Shown: positions 26,081-34,974 of the stretch, in pieces
Layout: the number at the start of each line of letters is the position of its first letter
Numbering within the stretch: position 1 is the first letter of the stretch
The notes under the pieces: generated by a model
What the model was told of the DNA's origin: nothing
Database searches by the model: none
The model's input: the letters and a program-made list of their open reading frames with translations, nothing else
Made by a program: the position numbers and the translations under genes
NCBI RefSeq assembly: GCF_014643735.1
Contig: NZ_BMKA01000002.1
Span: forward strand, 1,089,441 to 1,153,440
DNA length: 64,000 nucleotides
Reading direction: 5' to 3'
Origin: Neptunicoccus cionae
GTDB taxonomy: Bacteria > Pseudomonadota > Alphaproteobacteria > Rhodobacterales > Rhodobacteraceae

Positions 26081-27127
26081 ATGTCCTTGCCCATCCCCCA
26101 AAACGCAGAAGAGATCACGCCGGACTGGTTGTCAGTCGCGATGGGCCGGACTGTCACCGGCTGCACAGCGCAACGGATCGGGCGAGACGAAAGTTTTACC
26201 GGCGGCAGTCTGATCCGGTTGGGTCTGGACTATTCCGAGACGAAGGGTCCTGAGTCGATTATCGCGAAACTCTCTGCCAAACGTCCCGCATTCCGCAAGG
26301 CTCTGGCAGAGGCCAACAGGCGGGAAGTGGGGTTTTATTCTAGGAAGGCTGACCGCCGAAACCTTCCCGTCCCCCGATGCTGTTATGCCGACTTCGACGA
26401 AAACTCCGGAGACAGCATCGTGCTGGTGGAAGATTTTGCACAGGCGCGTTCTGGAGATTTTGTTAAAGGGTGTTCGCTGAAAGATGCGCAGGCGGTGATC
26501 GCTGCGATGGCAAAGGTTCACGCCAGTTATTGGGAGGAGGGACCGGCCGAAAACAGCTGGTTGCCGGAGTTTGATTTCGCACAGTGTTGGACCGATTACC
26601 CCGCACGGCTTTCACAGATTTTACCGGACCAGCACCTGCCGGCCGGGTTTCGTAGGCTTGGCGACCATCTGGCAGATAACCCGCATTTGTATGCGCAGTT
26701 GTTGGGGCAGGGGCCGCAGACCTGCATTCATCGGGATTTGCAGGTGGATAATGTTCTGTTCACGCCCAAAGGCGCTGTCGTGCTGGACTGGCAGTTCACT
26801 GGATATGGTAACGGGACGAGCGATCTGGGGTATTTCCTGATCAGTTCGCTGTCGCCGGAACAGCGGCGCGGTGCGGAGCGGGGATTGGTCCGAGCCTATC
26901 ACAAAGCGCTGTTAGGGCAGGGTTTGACCGGTTTTGCATTGCCGGACTGTCAACGCGGGTATGTTTTGTCCGTTTTGGGAAAGCTGTTTTTGACGGTGGT
27001 TGCAACCGTGCTGTTCGATAACTCGAGCGCCCATAAGAGAGAGTGGCGTCGTGCAGATCTGCAGCGGTTGCTGTCATTTTGCGATGATCACGAGATTGCG
27101 CCTGAACTGTGGACGGAACAGTGCTGA
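26081..27127 (+). CDS. phosphotransferase of the APH/ecdysteroid-kinase-like superfamily
   Basis: A 348-residue soluble kinase. The catalytic loop is CIHRDLQVDNVLF near residue 215 (Brenner-type HxDxxxxN) and the metal-binding VVLDWQFTGYG follows near 235; a nucleotide-binding lysine is likely in ESIIAKLSAKR near residue 65. The order matches aminoglycoside phosphotransferase and EcKinase-like families, which phosphorylate hydroxyls of small molecules. There is no sign of an antibiotic-resistance role. It lies just after uraH in the same direction but with an 85-base gap and a weak ribosome site. Substrate unknown. Confidence 0.8.
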   Translation: MSLPIPQNAEEITPDWLSVAMGRTVTGCTAQRIGRDESFTGGSLIRLGLDYSETKGPESIIAKLSAKRPAFRKALAEANRREVGFYSRKADRRNLPVPRCCYADFDENSGDSIVLVEDFAQARSGDFVKGCSLKDAQAVIAAMAKVHASYWEEGPAENSWLPEFDFAQCWTDYPARLSQILPDQHLPAGFRRLGDHLADNPHLYAQLLGQGPQTCIHRDLQVDNVLFTPKGAVVLDWQFTGYGNGTSDLGYFLISSLSPEQRRGAERGLVRAYHKALLGQGLTGFALPDCQRGYVLSVLGKLFLTVVATVLFDNSSAHKREWRRADLQRLLSFCDDHEIAPELWTEQC

Positions 27128-27129
27128 AC

Positions 27130-27191
27130 ACCCTGCAAATATGAAGCTTCATTTTAGACGCCTCTTGTATGACGCTTCATATTTGCAGGGT
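27130..27191. repeat. long inverted repeat (18-bp perfect arms, extended to 23)
   Basis: ACCCTGCAAATATGAAGC (27130-27147) is mirrored exactly by its complement at 27174-27191. The arms extend by TCAT (27149-27152) and ATGA (27169-27172) after one mismatch, leaving a 16-base loop. It begins three bases after the kinase stop codon. There is no T-run after it, so it may be an RNA-stabilising hairpin, a rho-assisted terminator or a small mobile-repeat unit. Confidence 0.75.
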
Positions 27192-27253
27192 CTTAATCAT
27201 GTTTACTCCGTAATATCAGTGTCTTAAAATTTCGCTTCAAAGCCTCACTAACG

Positions 27254-27281
27254 AAAAAGGGCGCCGATATCGACGCCCCTT
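27254..27281 (-). terminator. intrinsic terminator of the malonate operon
   Basis: On the minus strand GGGCG, a central self-complementary CGATATCG and CGCCC form a hairpin followed by TTTTT. It lies about 20 bases past the matB stop codon. Confidence 0.75.
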
Positions 27282-27301
27282 TGTTACTCTTTTTACCGAG
27301 A

Positions 27302-28819
27302 TTACTCACCGGTAAACAAACCCCCGTATTCCTCGCGCAGCGCCTTTTTCTGCACCTTACCCATCGTGTTACGCGGCAATTCCGGCAGCACGATCAGCCG
27401 TTGCGGCTGTTTGAACCGGGCCAGCGAAGTGCCGACACTGGCTTTGATTGCTTCGAGGTCCAGATCCTTCCCTGCCTGCGGTACCAAAACCGCCACAACT
27501 GTTTCGCCAAAGTCTGGATGGGGCACGCCGATCACAGCGCTTTCCAGTACGCCGGGCTCTTCATCCAGCAGCAACTCGATCTCTTTGGGGTAAATGTTGT
27601 ACCCGCCGGAAATGATCAAGTCTTTGTTGCGCCCAACAATCTGAATGTACCCGTCCGCATCGAACTGCCCCAGATCGCCCGTGATGAAAAACCCGTCCTC
27701 GCGCAGTTCCTCGGCGGTTTTTTCCGGCATCTGCCAGTAACCTTTGAACACGTTCGGTCCGCGCACTTCGATTTGGCCGATCTCGCCTTGGGGCAGGGTT
27801 TCGCCAGTGTCTGCATTGGTGATCTTCACCTCAACACCCGGCAGGGCAAAGCCAACAGTCCCTGCACGGCGTTCCCCGTCGTAGGGGTTCGACGTGTTCA
27901 TATTTGTTTCGGTCATGCCATAGCGTTCCAGAATCCGGTGGCCGGTGCGCTCTTCAAAGGACACATGGGTTTCCGCCAGCAAGGGCGCGGACCCTGACAC
28001 AAACAGCCGCATATGTTGGGCGAGGTCTTTGGTAAACCGCGCATCATCCAACAGACGCGTGTAGAACGTGGGAACGCCCATCATAGTCGTTGCAGCTGGC
28101 AAGTTAGCCACAATCTGGTCGAGATCGAACTTGGGCATAAAGATCATCTGCCCGCCCGCGAACAGGGTGATATTGGTCGCCACAAACAGCCCGTGGGTGT
28201 GAAAGATCGGCAGCGCGTGCAGCAGCACATCCTGATCGGTGAAGCGCCATTCTTCGGCCAGCGTTTTCGCATTAGACAGTAGGTTCGCCTGCGTCAGCAT
28301 CGCACCCTTGGAGCGACCTGTCGTGCCAGAAGTATAGAGGAAAGCTGCCAGATCGTCCGCCTCCCGCGCCACGGTTTCGAAAGCCACTGGATAATCCACA
28401 GCTTTGGTTGTGAAAGACCCGCTGCCATCCCCGTTCAGGGTTTCCAGTGTTGCACCGGCACTTTTGGCGACGGGGGCCAGATCGGAGGCGTGGCCTTCAT
28501 CGCATAACACGACGCGTGCGCCACTGTTTTCGACGAAATAGGCCACTTCATCGGCGGTATAGGCGGTGTTAAGGGGCAGGAAGATAATACCCGCCTGAAC
28601 ACAGGCGCAATAGACTGCCAGTGATTGCGGGGATTTGGCGATTTGCACTGCGATCCTGTCGCCTGCAGTCACGCCCAGAGCATTAAGTAGATGGGCGTAT
28701 TGTGCGGCTGTTTGCAGGAAACCGTCATGGGTGATCACTGTGCCATCAATAAGGCGCAGGAACGGCGTGGTCTTTCCCTGATGTTTGCCGAATAGCGTGT
28801 CATAGAGCGGGTTTGTCAT
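27302..28819 (-). CDS. matB: malonyl-CoA synthetase (malonate--CoA ligase)
   Basis: A 505-residue adenylate-forming ligase. It has the P-loop LYTSGTTGRSKGAML, the core motif ERYGMTETNMNTSNPYDGERR, GYWQMPEKT and the hinge GRNKDLIISGGYNIYPKEIE, with the C-terminal catalytic Lys in NTMGKVQKKALRE. The NMNTSNP and GERRAG pieces are typical of MatB. It joins malonate to CoA at the expense of ATP in the cytoplasm. The start overlaps the matA stop by four bases. It is the last gene of matPQMAB. Confidence 0.93.
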   Translation of the reverse strand: MTNPLYDTLFGKHQGKTTPFLRLIDGTVITHDGFLQTAAQYAHLLNALGVTAGDRIAVQIAKSPQSLAVYCACVQAGIIFLPLNTAYTADEVAYFVENSGARVVLCDEGHASDLAPVAKSAGATLETLNGDGSGSFTTKAVDYPVAFETVAREADDLAAFLYTSGTTGRSKGAMLTQANLLSNAKTLAEEWRFTDQDVLLHALPIFHTHGLFVATNITLFAGGQMIFMPKFDLDQIVANLPAATTMMGVPTFYTRLLDDARFTKDLAQHMRLFVSGSAPLLAETHVSFEERTGHRILERYGMTETNMNTSNPYDGERRAGTVGFALPGVEVKITNADTGETLPQGEIGQIEVRGPNVFKGYWQMPEKTAEELREDGFFITGDLGQFDADGYIQIVGRNKDLIISGGYNIYPKEIELLLDEEPGVLESAVIGVPHPDFGETVVAVLVPQAGKDLDLEAIKASVGTSLARFKQPQRLIVLPELPRNTMGKVQKKALREEYGGLFTGE

Positions 28820-30072
28820 GATGGGTCTCCTGTCTTTATCGCGGCTCCGGAGGCGGCCAACTGGCGCACCTCGCCCGAGGCGACAACAGTTTTTTGTCCT
28901 ACGAATTGCTCGTGGTTTTGCGAAATTTTCTGAATATCGTAAAGGTAATTCACCATGGTTCCGCCCGATTGCTTTAACCCGTTATCCGAAGTATCCGCAC
29001 CTGCGTGAACCTTATGCACCAATGCGCCATTTCCAAGATGGAACCGTGCGACTGGATCGTATGGCATTCCGTCCGCCCGTTTGGCGTCAAGCAGGTAATG
29101 GGCAGCGGTGGCTGCCGGATTTTCTTTCGCAAAGATTATATCCGCTTCCTGTTTCTCAAGCCATTTGTTCAACGTCGGTATGGGCGAAAGCGTCACAAAA
29201 TTCGACAGCCCCGGCAGTTCCTGTGACAGATCCGAGACCACCTGTTTGATCAGGGAGTTGCCAAAGGAAATCCCTGCAAGGCCCGATTGGCAGTTGGAAA
29301 TCGAATAGAAAACAGCCGTGTCTGCGTCCTCAGCTTCGATCGTTTCACGCCCGTCTGCCAATAGATCCTGAATGGAATCCGGCACACCGCGGGTCAGGGC
29401 GACCTCAACGAAAATCAACGGCTCTTCGGCCATTGCCGGATGGAAAAATCCGAAACAACGCCGGTCTGTGGGCTTCAGGCGGCGGCGCAGATCGTCCCAA
29501 CTGTCGATGGCATGGACCGCTTCATAGGCGATGATTTTCTCCAGAATATCGGCGGGGCTGCTCCAGCTTATTGGGCGCAGCACCAGAAAACCGCGATTGA
29601 ACCATGACGAAAACAGGTGTTTGAAATCCACGTCTACGGGTTCAAGCGCGGGGTGTTTGCGCATCAGTTTCAGCAAGTCGTTTCGCATGGCCACCAGCTG
29701 CGCCGTCGCACCGGGTACTTGATTCATTCGCCGTGCGAGTTCTTGACGGCGGGGTTCACAAGCTGTGGCGAAGTCCCGATAGCTTTGCTTGGAAGGTGCG
29801 GTTTTGTAAGCTTCCAGAGTGGTAACAACGGCATCAGCCTCTATTTCCAGACCTTCGGCCATAAAGGTGAAGAAGTCGTGTTTCTCATCCGTCGACAGGC
29901 GGGTGTATCGATCCAGAATGCTCCGCGCGAGTGTGGCGCCTGACACCTCGCCCTGACTGCTCAGCAACGCTTCGGATAGGTCCTGCATGGATCGCCCGTC
30001 CGCATCTTTCAAAAGGCCGCGTTTGTAGCGCCTTTCAAATACGGTCGATACCATTTCAGAGAAAAAACTCAT
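28816..30072 (-). CDS. matA: malonyl-CoA decarboxylase
   Basis: A 418-residue malonyl-CoA decarboxylase. Family marks include LVAMRNDLLKLM in the helical N-terminal domain, WFNRGFLVLRPISWSSPA, HPAMAEEPLIFVEVALT with the catalytic-domain Glu, and SNCQSGLAGISFGN followed by FVTLSPIPTLNKWL. It converts malonyl-CoA to acetyl-CoA and CO2, so malonate can enter central metabolism. The start ATG 30072 has GGGAG seven bases upstream and overlaps the TRAP permease stop by ATGA. Confidence 0.93.
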   Translation of the reverse strand: MSFFSEMVSTVFERRYKRGLLKDADGRSMQDLSEALLSSQGEVSGATLARSILDRYTRLSTDEKHDFFTFMAEGLEIEADAVVTTLEAYKTAPSKQSYRDFATACEPRRQELARRMNQVPGATAQLVAMRNDLLKLMRKHPALEPVDVDFKHLFSSWFNRGFLVLRPISWSSPADILEKIIAYEAVHAIDSWDDLRRRLKPTDRRCFGFFHPAMAEEPLIFVEVALTRGVPDSIQDLLADGRETIEAEDADTAVFYSISNCQSGLAGISFGNSLIKQVVSDLSQELPGLSNFVTLSPIPTLNKWLEKQEADIIFAKENPAATAAHYLLDAKRADGMPYDPVARFHLGNGALVHKVHAGADTSDNGLKQSGGTMVNYLYDIQKISQNHEQFVGQKTVVASGEVRQLAASGAAIKTGDPS

Positions 30073-31385
30073 CGTGCAACTCCCATTACAGCGTCGGGCA
30101 GCCATGTGGCAATTCCGGGAAACAGGCACAGCAGAATAATCGCCAGAACCATACAGCCCACATAAGGAAGCGAGCCCATAAGGATGGTTTTTAGCGAAAT
30201 TTCAGGCGCGATGCCGTTGATAACATAAAGGTTCAGACCCACCGGCGGGGAAATCAGGCCGATCTCCATATTGATGGTCAGCACTACCGCGAACCAGATC
30301 GGATCAAACCCGGCGGCGGTGATAATCGGCAACAGAATCGGTGCGGCCATCAGGATCACTGCAACAGGGGGCAGGAAAAAACCGGCGATCAGCAGGAAAA
30401 CATTTACCGCGGCCATCAAAACCCAGCGGTTCACATCGAGGGTGCCGATCCATTCGGCAATGGACTGGGTGATGAACAGGCTCGACAGCATGTAGGAAAA
30501 GACGCCAGCTGCGGCGATGATAAACAGGATCATCACGCTTTCACGTGTACTGTCCCGCAACACGACCCACAGGTCTTTCGGGTTCCACAGTTTGTAGATC
30601 ACCATCGCAATGACCAGACACATAAGCGCGCCCACTGCGGCAGTTTCCGATGGCGTAGCGACGCCGCCGTACATGGCGTAGAGCACACCCAGAATGATCA
30701 GCAGAAATGGCACAACGCGGGGCAGAATTTCGAACTTTTCTTTCCACGAATAACTACGCGTGCTGAGCAGGGACTTATTGCCAGAGGCCCATGTGGAATA
30801 GAGCGACCAGATCATAAATAGCAGAACCAGCATGAATCCCGGGATCACCCCCGCCAGAAACAACCGCCCGATAGAGGATTCTGTGGCGATGCCGTAAACG
30901 ATCATTGTGACAGAAGGTGGGATCAGGATGCCAAGGGTGCCCCCAGCTGCGATGGAACCGGCGGCCACGCCGTCAGGATAGCCCCGTTTGCGCATCTCTG
31001 GGATACCCATTTTGCCAATAGCGGCACAGGTGGCAGGACTGGAGCCAGACATGGCGGCAAACAGCGCACAGGCCCCGAGGTTGGAGATCACCAGACCGCC
31101 CGGCAACCGTGTCAGCCAGCGTTCGAGCGCTTCATAAAGATCAGCACCCGCGCGGGTGGAGGCGATAGAAGAGCCCATGATGATAAACATAGGGATGGAA
31201 AGCAGTGCAAAGTTATCGAGCTTTCCAAACAGGATTTCCGGCAACAATTCAAGCGAGCGAACGCCGTCAAAAATCAGCAGGAACAGGGTGGATACCAGCA
31301 GTAGACCGATGGCGACTGACACACCGGAGAACAGGATCAGGATTGTCGAGATGGCGACGATAGCGCCGAGGATTAACGGGTCCAT
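30069..31385 (-). CDS. matM: malonate TRAP transporter large permease (DctM type)
   Basis: A 438-residue DctM/TRAP-T large subunit with about twelve membrane helices. Family parts are IPMFIIMGSSIASTRAGADLYE, ALFAAMSGSSPATCAAIG, GTLGILIPPSVTMIVYG and PPVGLNLYVINGIA. GGAGG lies just before ATG 31385, which also shares its first base with the small-subunit stop codon. Substrate assignment to malonate rests on the downstream matA and matB genes. Confidence 0.92.
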   Translation of the reverse strand: MDPLILGAIVAISTILILFSGVSVAIGLLLVSTLFLLIFDGVRSLELLPEILFGKLDNFALLSIPMFIIMGSSIASTRAGADLYEALERWLTRLPGGLVISNLGACALFAAMSGSSPATCAAIGKMGIPEMRKRGYPDGVAAGSIAAGGTLGILIPPSVTMIVYGIATESSIGRLFLAGVIPGFMLVLLFMIWSLYSTWASGNKSLLSTRSYSWKEKFEILPRVVPFLLIILGVLYAMYGGVATPSETAAVGALMCLVIAMVIYKLWNPKDLWVVLRDSTRESVMILFIIAAAGVFSYMLSSLFITQSIAEWIGTLDVNRWVLMAAVNVFLLIAGFFLPPVAVILMAAPILLPIITAAGFDPIWFAVVLTINMEIGLISPPVGLNLYVINGIAPEISLKTILMGSLPYVGCMVLAIILLCLFPGIATWLPDAVMGVAR

Positions 31386-31936
31386 TAGTTGTCCTCCAGT
31401 CCGAAAGGTTGGTCGATTTTTAGGATGACAGCCACGAGATCGGCAATCAGTTGGAGCAGGAACAGCGCAAAGCCCACCGGCAGTGCAAGGTAGGGAATCC
31501 ACAGTCGCACACCCCAGATCGTGTCGGATTTCCAGTTGCGTTCAAACGCCAGATGCCAGAACTCGAACCCGTACCACAGCATGACGCAGACCATCGCAAT
31601 GGTCAGGCTGAGCGTACAGATACACAGGACAAACCGCGCCTTTTTCGGTAGCGCCAGCGGGACCAGATCCACATTCACATGGCCGCGCAGCCTTTGAACA
31701 TAGGGCAGGCCGATCAGGGTTGCGGAAATGGCGAGATAGATCACCGCCTCTGTTTGCCAGACGGTTGAACCGTTCAGCACAAAACGCACGACGATCATCT
31801 GGCAGGTGATCACAACAGCCGCAACGATCATCGCGGCAGAGCACCAACCTGACAGGGTGGAAAGGGCGGCGACAACGCGCAGGAAGGCATTGTTGCCCAC
31901 ATGGGAAGTCGCAGCAGAGGGGGTATGGCCAGCCAT
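31385..31936 (-). CDS. matQ: malonate TRAP transporter small permease (DctQ type)
   Basis: A 183-residue four-helix DctQ protein. It has the typical VVRFVLNGSTVWQTEAVIYL and the second-half motif LRGHVNVDLVP, and ends with GFALFLLQLIADL. It bridges the binding protein and the large permease in the inner membrane. Its stop and the matM start share one base. Confidence 0.9.
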   Translation of the reverse strand: MAGHTPSAATSHVGNNAFLRVVAALSTLSGWCSAAMIVAAVVITCQMIVVRFVLNGSTVWQTEAVIYLAISATLIGLPYVQRLRGHVNVDLVPLALPKKARFVLCICTLSLTIAMVCVMLWYGFEFWHLAFERNWKSDTIWGVRLWIPYLALPVGFALFLLQLIADLVAVILKIDQPFGLEDN

Positions 31937-31981
31937 AGAAAGAGCGTCCTCGGGTTAATTGGGGAAATGCTTGGGATGGTG

Positions 31982-32010
31982 TTCCGGCAGCAGCGGGGCC
32001 GCTGCCGGAA
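31982..32010 (-). other. intercistronic stem-loop between matP and matQ
   Basis: TTCCGGCAGC (31982-31991) and GCTGCCGGAA (32001-32010) pair perfectly around nine bases. There is no T-run on the minus strand. It lies nine bases past the matP stop, where a hairpin commonly protects the binding-protein message or limits read-through into the permease genes. Confidence 0.7.
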
Positions 32011-32018
32011 GCCGTGGA

Positions 32019-33005
32019 CTACTCTACAGCGAGAGCCATATCCAAAAGAGCCTGGCCATCAGGCACTTCGGTCACGAACTTCTTGTAGGACGTTTCCTGT
32101 GCAATAGCGCGCCATGCCTCGAAATCCTCCGGCGACATTTCGGCAATTTCCACACCGGCATCAGCGAAGACCTTCACAGAAGCAGCGTCCTGTTTCTTTG
32201 CCTCTTCCAGATAGTAAGCTTCGGCTTTGGCGGATGCGTCGAGCAGGGCTTTCTGCTGCGCTTCGTTCAGGTCTTCGAAAGTGGATTTGTTCATCAGCAG
32301 CGGCTGGTACATGAACCACAGCGCTACGTCACCCGCGGGGGTATAGCATTTCACCTGTTCGTAAATTCGATAAGACACAAATGAAGACGAAGATGTATTA
32401 GCTGCATTCAAAACACCGGTTTGCATGGCGTTGTAAATCTCGGACGACGCCATAGATGCGATGGATGCACCAGCACCGGCCAGCATCTGTTCAAAGGCCT
32501 TACCGGCCGCGCGGGTTTGAAGCCCTTTCACGTCTTCGGGTTTGGTGATGCATTTGTCTTTGCCGACAAACCCACCGGCCAGATAGCCGTGCACCAGAAC
32601 CATCACGTCATCTTCGGCCATCTTTTCTTCCAACGCGTCCATAAAGGGAGAGTCGGACAGGCGCGCGGCATGATCGTGATTTTTCACCAGACCGGGCATC
32701 AGTGTCAGGTTAAAGGCCGGTTGCTGGCCACCGGCATAACTTAGCGGAAGCACAGTCATATCAAGCTGGCCACGGCTGAGCGGACGGTACTGCTCGCGCG
32801 GTTTGAACAGCGACTTGGAGCCGAAAATCTTGATGTCCAGATCCACATCAGCTGCGGCGACTTCATTGGCAACAATCTCCGCCACCTTGTGGCGCACGTC
32901 TTTGTTAGACCATTGATGAGACAACCGCAGCTCTTTGGCTTGTGCTGCTCCGCCCAGACAAAGTGCTGCCAGCGCAGCGGCGGTCGTTAAAAAATTCGCT
33001 TTCAT
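32019..33005 (-). CDS. matP: malonate TRAP transporter binding protein (DctP type)
   Basis: A 328-residue periplasmic TRAP receptor. Signal peptide about residues 1-22 (LTTAAALAALCLGGAAQA). The mature part starts KELRLSHQWSNKDVRHK, and the TRAP-family ligand Arg is in LQTRAAGKAFEQM near residue 165. ATG 33005 is preceded by GGGAGG. The first gene of matPQMAB, divergent from the GntR regulator. It should bind malonate in the periplasm. Confidence 0.92.
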   Translation of the reverse strand: MKANFLTTAAALAALCLGGAAQAKELRLSHQWSNKDVRHKVAEIVANEVAAADVDLDIKIFGSKSLFKPREQYRPLSRGQLDMTVLPLSYAGGQQPAFNLTLMPGLVKNHDHAARLSDSPFMDALEEKMAEDDVMVLVHGYLAGGFVGKDKCITKPEDVKGLQTRAAGKAFEQMLAGAGASIASMASSEIYNAMQTGVLNAANTSSSSFVSYRIYEQVKCYTPAGDVALWFMYQPLLMNKSTFEDLNEAQQKALLDASAKAEAYYLEEAKKQDAASVKVFADAGVEIAEMSPEDFEAWRAIAQETSYKKFVTEVPDGQALLDMALAVE

Positions 33006-33117
33006 CGTATTCCTCCCGTTAGATGTGCAGGTCTCCGGTATCCACCGGAGATCCGTTGCAGACGGTTGCCCGTTGCTTTTGGTATTAGCCACACTATTGC
33101 ATTCAGGGTCAACATTT

Positions 33118-33127
33118 TTGTATACAA
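33118..33127. promoter_or_regulatory. probable MatR operator TTGTATACAA
   Basis: A perfect ten-base palindrome in the 162-base region between matP and matR. It fits the TNGTNNACNA form bound by FadR/FCD-type GntR regulators. It lies 113 bases from matP and about 40 from the matR start. Confidence 0.6.
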
Positions 33128-33167
33128 GAACTATAATCTGGCACTCAATCTTAGGGGCGACGCTACA

Positions 33168-33821
33168 TTGGACACTGAACTGACCCGCGCCGAAAAGATC
33201 GCGGACACTCTGGAGCAGCTTGTTTTCAGCGGAGAGTATAAAGACGGTGATCGGCTGGACGAGATCAAGCTGGCCGAGAGCTTTGCGGTTTCGCGCACTC
33301 CGATCCGTGAAGCCCTACAGCGGTTGGTGTTGTCGGGATTTGCAGAACAGATCCCCAGGCGAGGTGTTTTCGTGCGCTTGCCCGGACCGGTGGATTTGAT
33401 GGAGATGTTTGAAACCATGGCCGAGATCGAAGCTGCTTGCGGGCGATTGGCGGCCTCTCGGATCAGTGACGACGGGCTGGCATTGCTTAGGTCCACAAAT
33501 ACCAGGTGCCAGGAAGCTATCGCCGCGCTGGATGTTGAAGCCTACTATGGTGAAAACGAATTATTCCACCAGACGATCTATCGCGGGTCGGCAAACAGCT
33601 TTTTGGAGAAAGAGGCGCGGCGGTTGCAAAATCGTCTGAAACCCTACCGCCGGACCCAATTGCGATTTCGCGGGCGGATGCCGCAATCCATGGCGGAGCA
33701 TGAATTGATCGTCGCGGCGTTGCAAAACGGAGACGGAGACGCTGCCGCCCGTGCGTTGCGGGATCATGTGGCGGTGCAGGGTGAAAAGTTCCAGCAATTG
33801 ATCGCCAGTTTGAATGCCTGA
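33168..33821 (+). CDS. matR: GntR (FCD) regulator of the malonate operon
   Basis: A GntR regulator of about 217 residues. The winged helix-turn-helix reads LDEIKLAESFAVSRTPIREALQRL and the FCD ligand domain occupies the rest, with metal-type His in NELFHQTIYR and AEHELIVAAL. No ATG exists near the expected N terminus; I use TTG 33168, with AGGGGCG about ten bases before it, because the homology begins at TRAEKIADTL. The start is uncertain. Malonate or malonyl-CoA is the expected effector by context. Confidence 0.85.
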   Translation: MDTELTRAEKIADTLEQLVFSGEYKDGDRLDEIKLAESFAVSRTPIREALQRLVLSGFAEQIPRRGVFVRLPGPVDLMEMFETMAEIEAACGRLAASRISDDGLALLRSTNTRCQEAIAALDVEAYYGENELFHQTIYRGSANSFLEKEARRLQNRLKPYRRTQLRFRGRMPQSMAEHELIVAALQNGDGDAAARALRDHVAVQGEKFQQLIASLNA

Positions 33822-33919
33822 GGTGTGCTATTCCAAGCGTGCGGCACTTCTGTAGGTTGCAGTTTTTTAATTTCTGATTATTTTACTCAGAGATTTGACG
33901 AGCAAGACGTGACCTTCCG

Positions 33920-34357
33920 ATGATTCCAAACCGAACCCGTGTCGATACACCTGCGATCAAACATGCGCAGCTCCATCGTAGCCGTGAGCAAACGTGCCGT
34001 CTGAACCGCTTACGCCTATCGGCCATGCGCTGCCGTGCCAGTGCCCGTGTCGATGTCTCTGAAGCTTGTAATCTGCTTTGCGTGGATGAAACCCAGAGCG
34101 AACACCGCTTTGAAGAGGCGCTCCTGCGCAGCCTCCATCAGGGGGTGGGCCGCAAGCCAAGATTCTTTGCGGTTGGCGCAGCAGAAGAAAGCTTTGACGA
34201 ACGTTGGTTGTTGCAGGTGCTTACTGTGGCACAGCAGGGGGATATGGCCTCGGTGGAGTTTCTGGTGCGTAGTCGTGTTAACAAGACTATGCAGCGCTCT
34301 ATCCGGTTTCTTATTCGCGGTGCAGTAGGGCGGTTTGGCGGTCGCTTCACGCTTTAG
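33920..34357 (+). CDS. small conserved-type protein of unknown function (145 aa)
   Basis: The N-terminal 60 residues are Arg-rich and look unstructured. The C-terminal half is a compact-looking FDERWLLQVLTVAQQGDMASVEFLVRSRVN followed by RSIRFLIRGAVGRF. I have a weak memory of similar small proteins in Rhodobacterales but no function for them. There is no clear ribosome site at ATG 33920, and the real start could be ATG 34025. It ends 16 bases before the Irr-type box of dps. Confidence 0.55.
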   Translation: MIPNRTRVDTPAIKHAQLHRSREQTCRLNRLRLSAMRCRASARVDVSEACNLLCVDETQSEHRFEEALLRSLHQGVGRKPRFFAVGAAEESFDERWLLQVLTVAQQGDMASVEFLVRSRVNKTMQRSIRFLIRGAVGRFGGRFTL

Positions 34358-34373
34358 TGTAGTGTTGGTTCAT

Positions 34374-34390
34374 TTTAGAATGATTCTAAA
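34374..34390. promoter_or_regulatory. Irr-type iron control element upstream of dps
   Basis: TTTAGAATGATTCTAAA is a perfect dyad with seven-base arms and a three-base spacer. It matches the iron control element recognised by Irr in alphaproteobacteria (TTTAGAA-N3-TTCTAAA, from memory). It lies 110 bases before the dps start. Confidence 0.75.
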
Positions 34391-34500
34391 CCATTGCAGT
34401 CCACTCGGATTTGTGCTTTATCTTCCTTCAGGGACGCCAGCCTGATGCCAGCCACCCGTTTGCTCTCCCGTATCCCCGCTTGTTGCATGAAGAAGGATAA

Positions 34501-34974
34501 ATGATGACACAGACCGCTACAGACCTGACCCCCTCCGCCAGAGAAGCCATCGCCGATGCGCTGAACCAAAGCGTTGCGGAAACTGCCGTGACCACGATGC
34601 TGGCGCAAAACTTTCACTGGAATGTGACAGGTATGGCCTTTGGCCCGCTGCACGATCTGTTTCAGAAAATCTATGAAGATCACTTTATTGCGCAGGATGA
34701 TCTGGCAGAGCGTGTGAAAGCCCTGAACGCCCACGCTGAAGGCACTTTGTCCGGAATGATAAAACGGTCCAAAGTGTCCGAATACGAAGGCAAAGCGACC
34801 GATAAGGAGATGATCGCAGCGCTGCTGGAAGCACAAGAAACACTGGCCGCGACTTTGGCGGGATGTGGCGCATTGGCTGCCGAAGCGGGTGATACGCTGA
34901 CAGAAGATCTGTGCATCGCGCGTGGCCAGACCCACGAAAAATTCGCGTGGTTCCTGCGCTCACACCTCGCCTGA
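34501..34974 (+). CDS. dps: Dps ferritin-like DNA-protection protein
   Basis: A 157-residue Dps protein. Ferroxidase ligands are in FHWNVTG (His) and in HDLFQKIYEDHFIAQDDLAERVKAL (Asp and Glu), as in other Dps proteins. Dodecameric Dps oxidises and stores Fe(II) and shields DNA from peroxide. ATGATG at 34501 leaves two possible starts one codon apart. The Irr-type box upstream predicts iron-dependent control. Its 3' end overlaps the convergent DUF1289 gene by 15 bases. Confidence 0.93.
   Translation: MMTQTATDLTPSAREAIADALNQSVAETAVTTMLAQNFHWNVTGMAFGPLHDLFQKIYEDHFIAQDDLAERVKALNAHAEGTLSGMIKRSKVSEYEGKATDKEMIAALLEAQETLAATLAGCGALAAEAGDTLTEDLCIARGQTHEKFAWFLRSHLA

Noticed and set aside
27465-27716. 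Small plus-strand frames inside matB
   Set aside because: They are antisense to a strongly conserved adenylate-forming ligase.
30069-31936. Possible C4-dicarboxylate TRAP system (DctQM)
   Set aside because: The four-base coupling to malonyl-CoA decarboxylase and malonyl-CoA synthetase makes malonate the better substrate.
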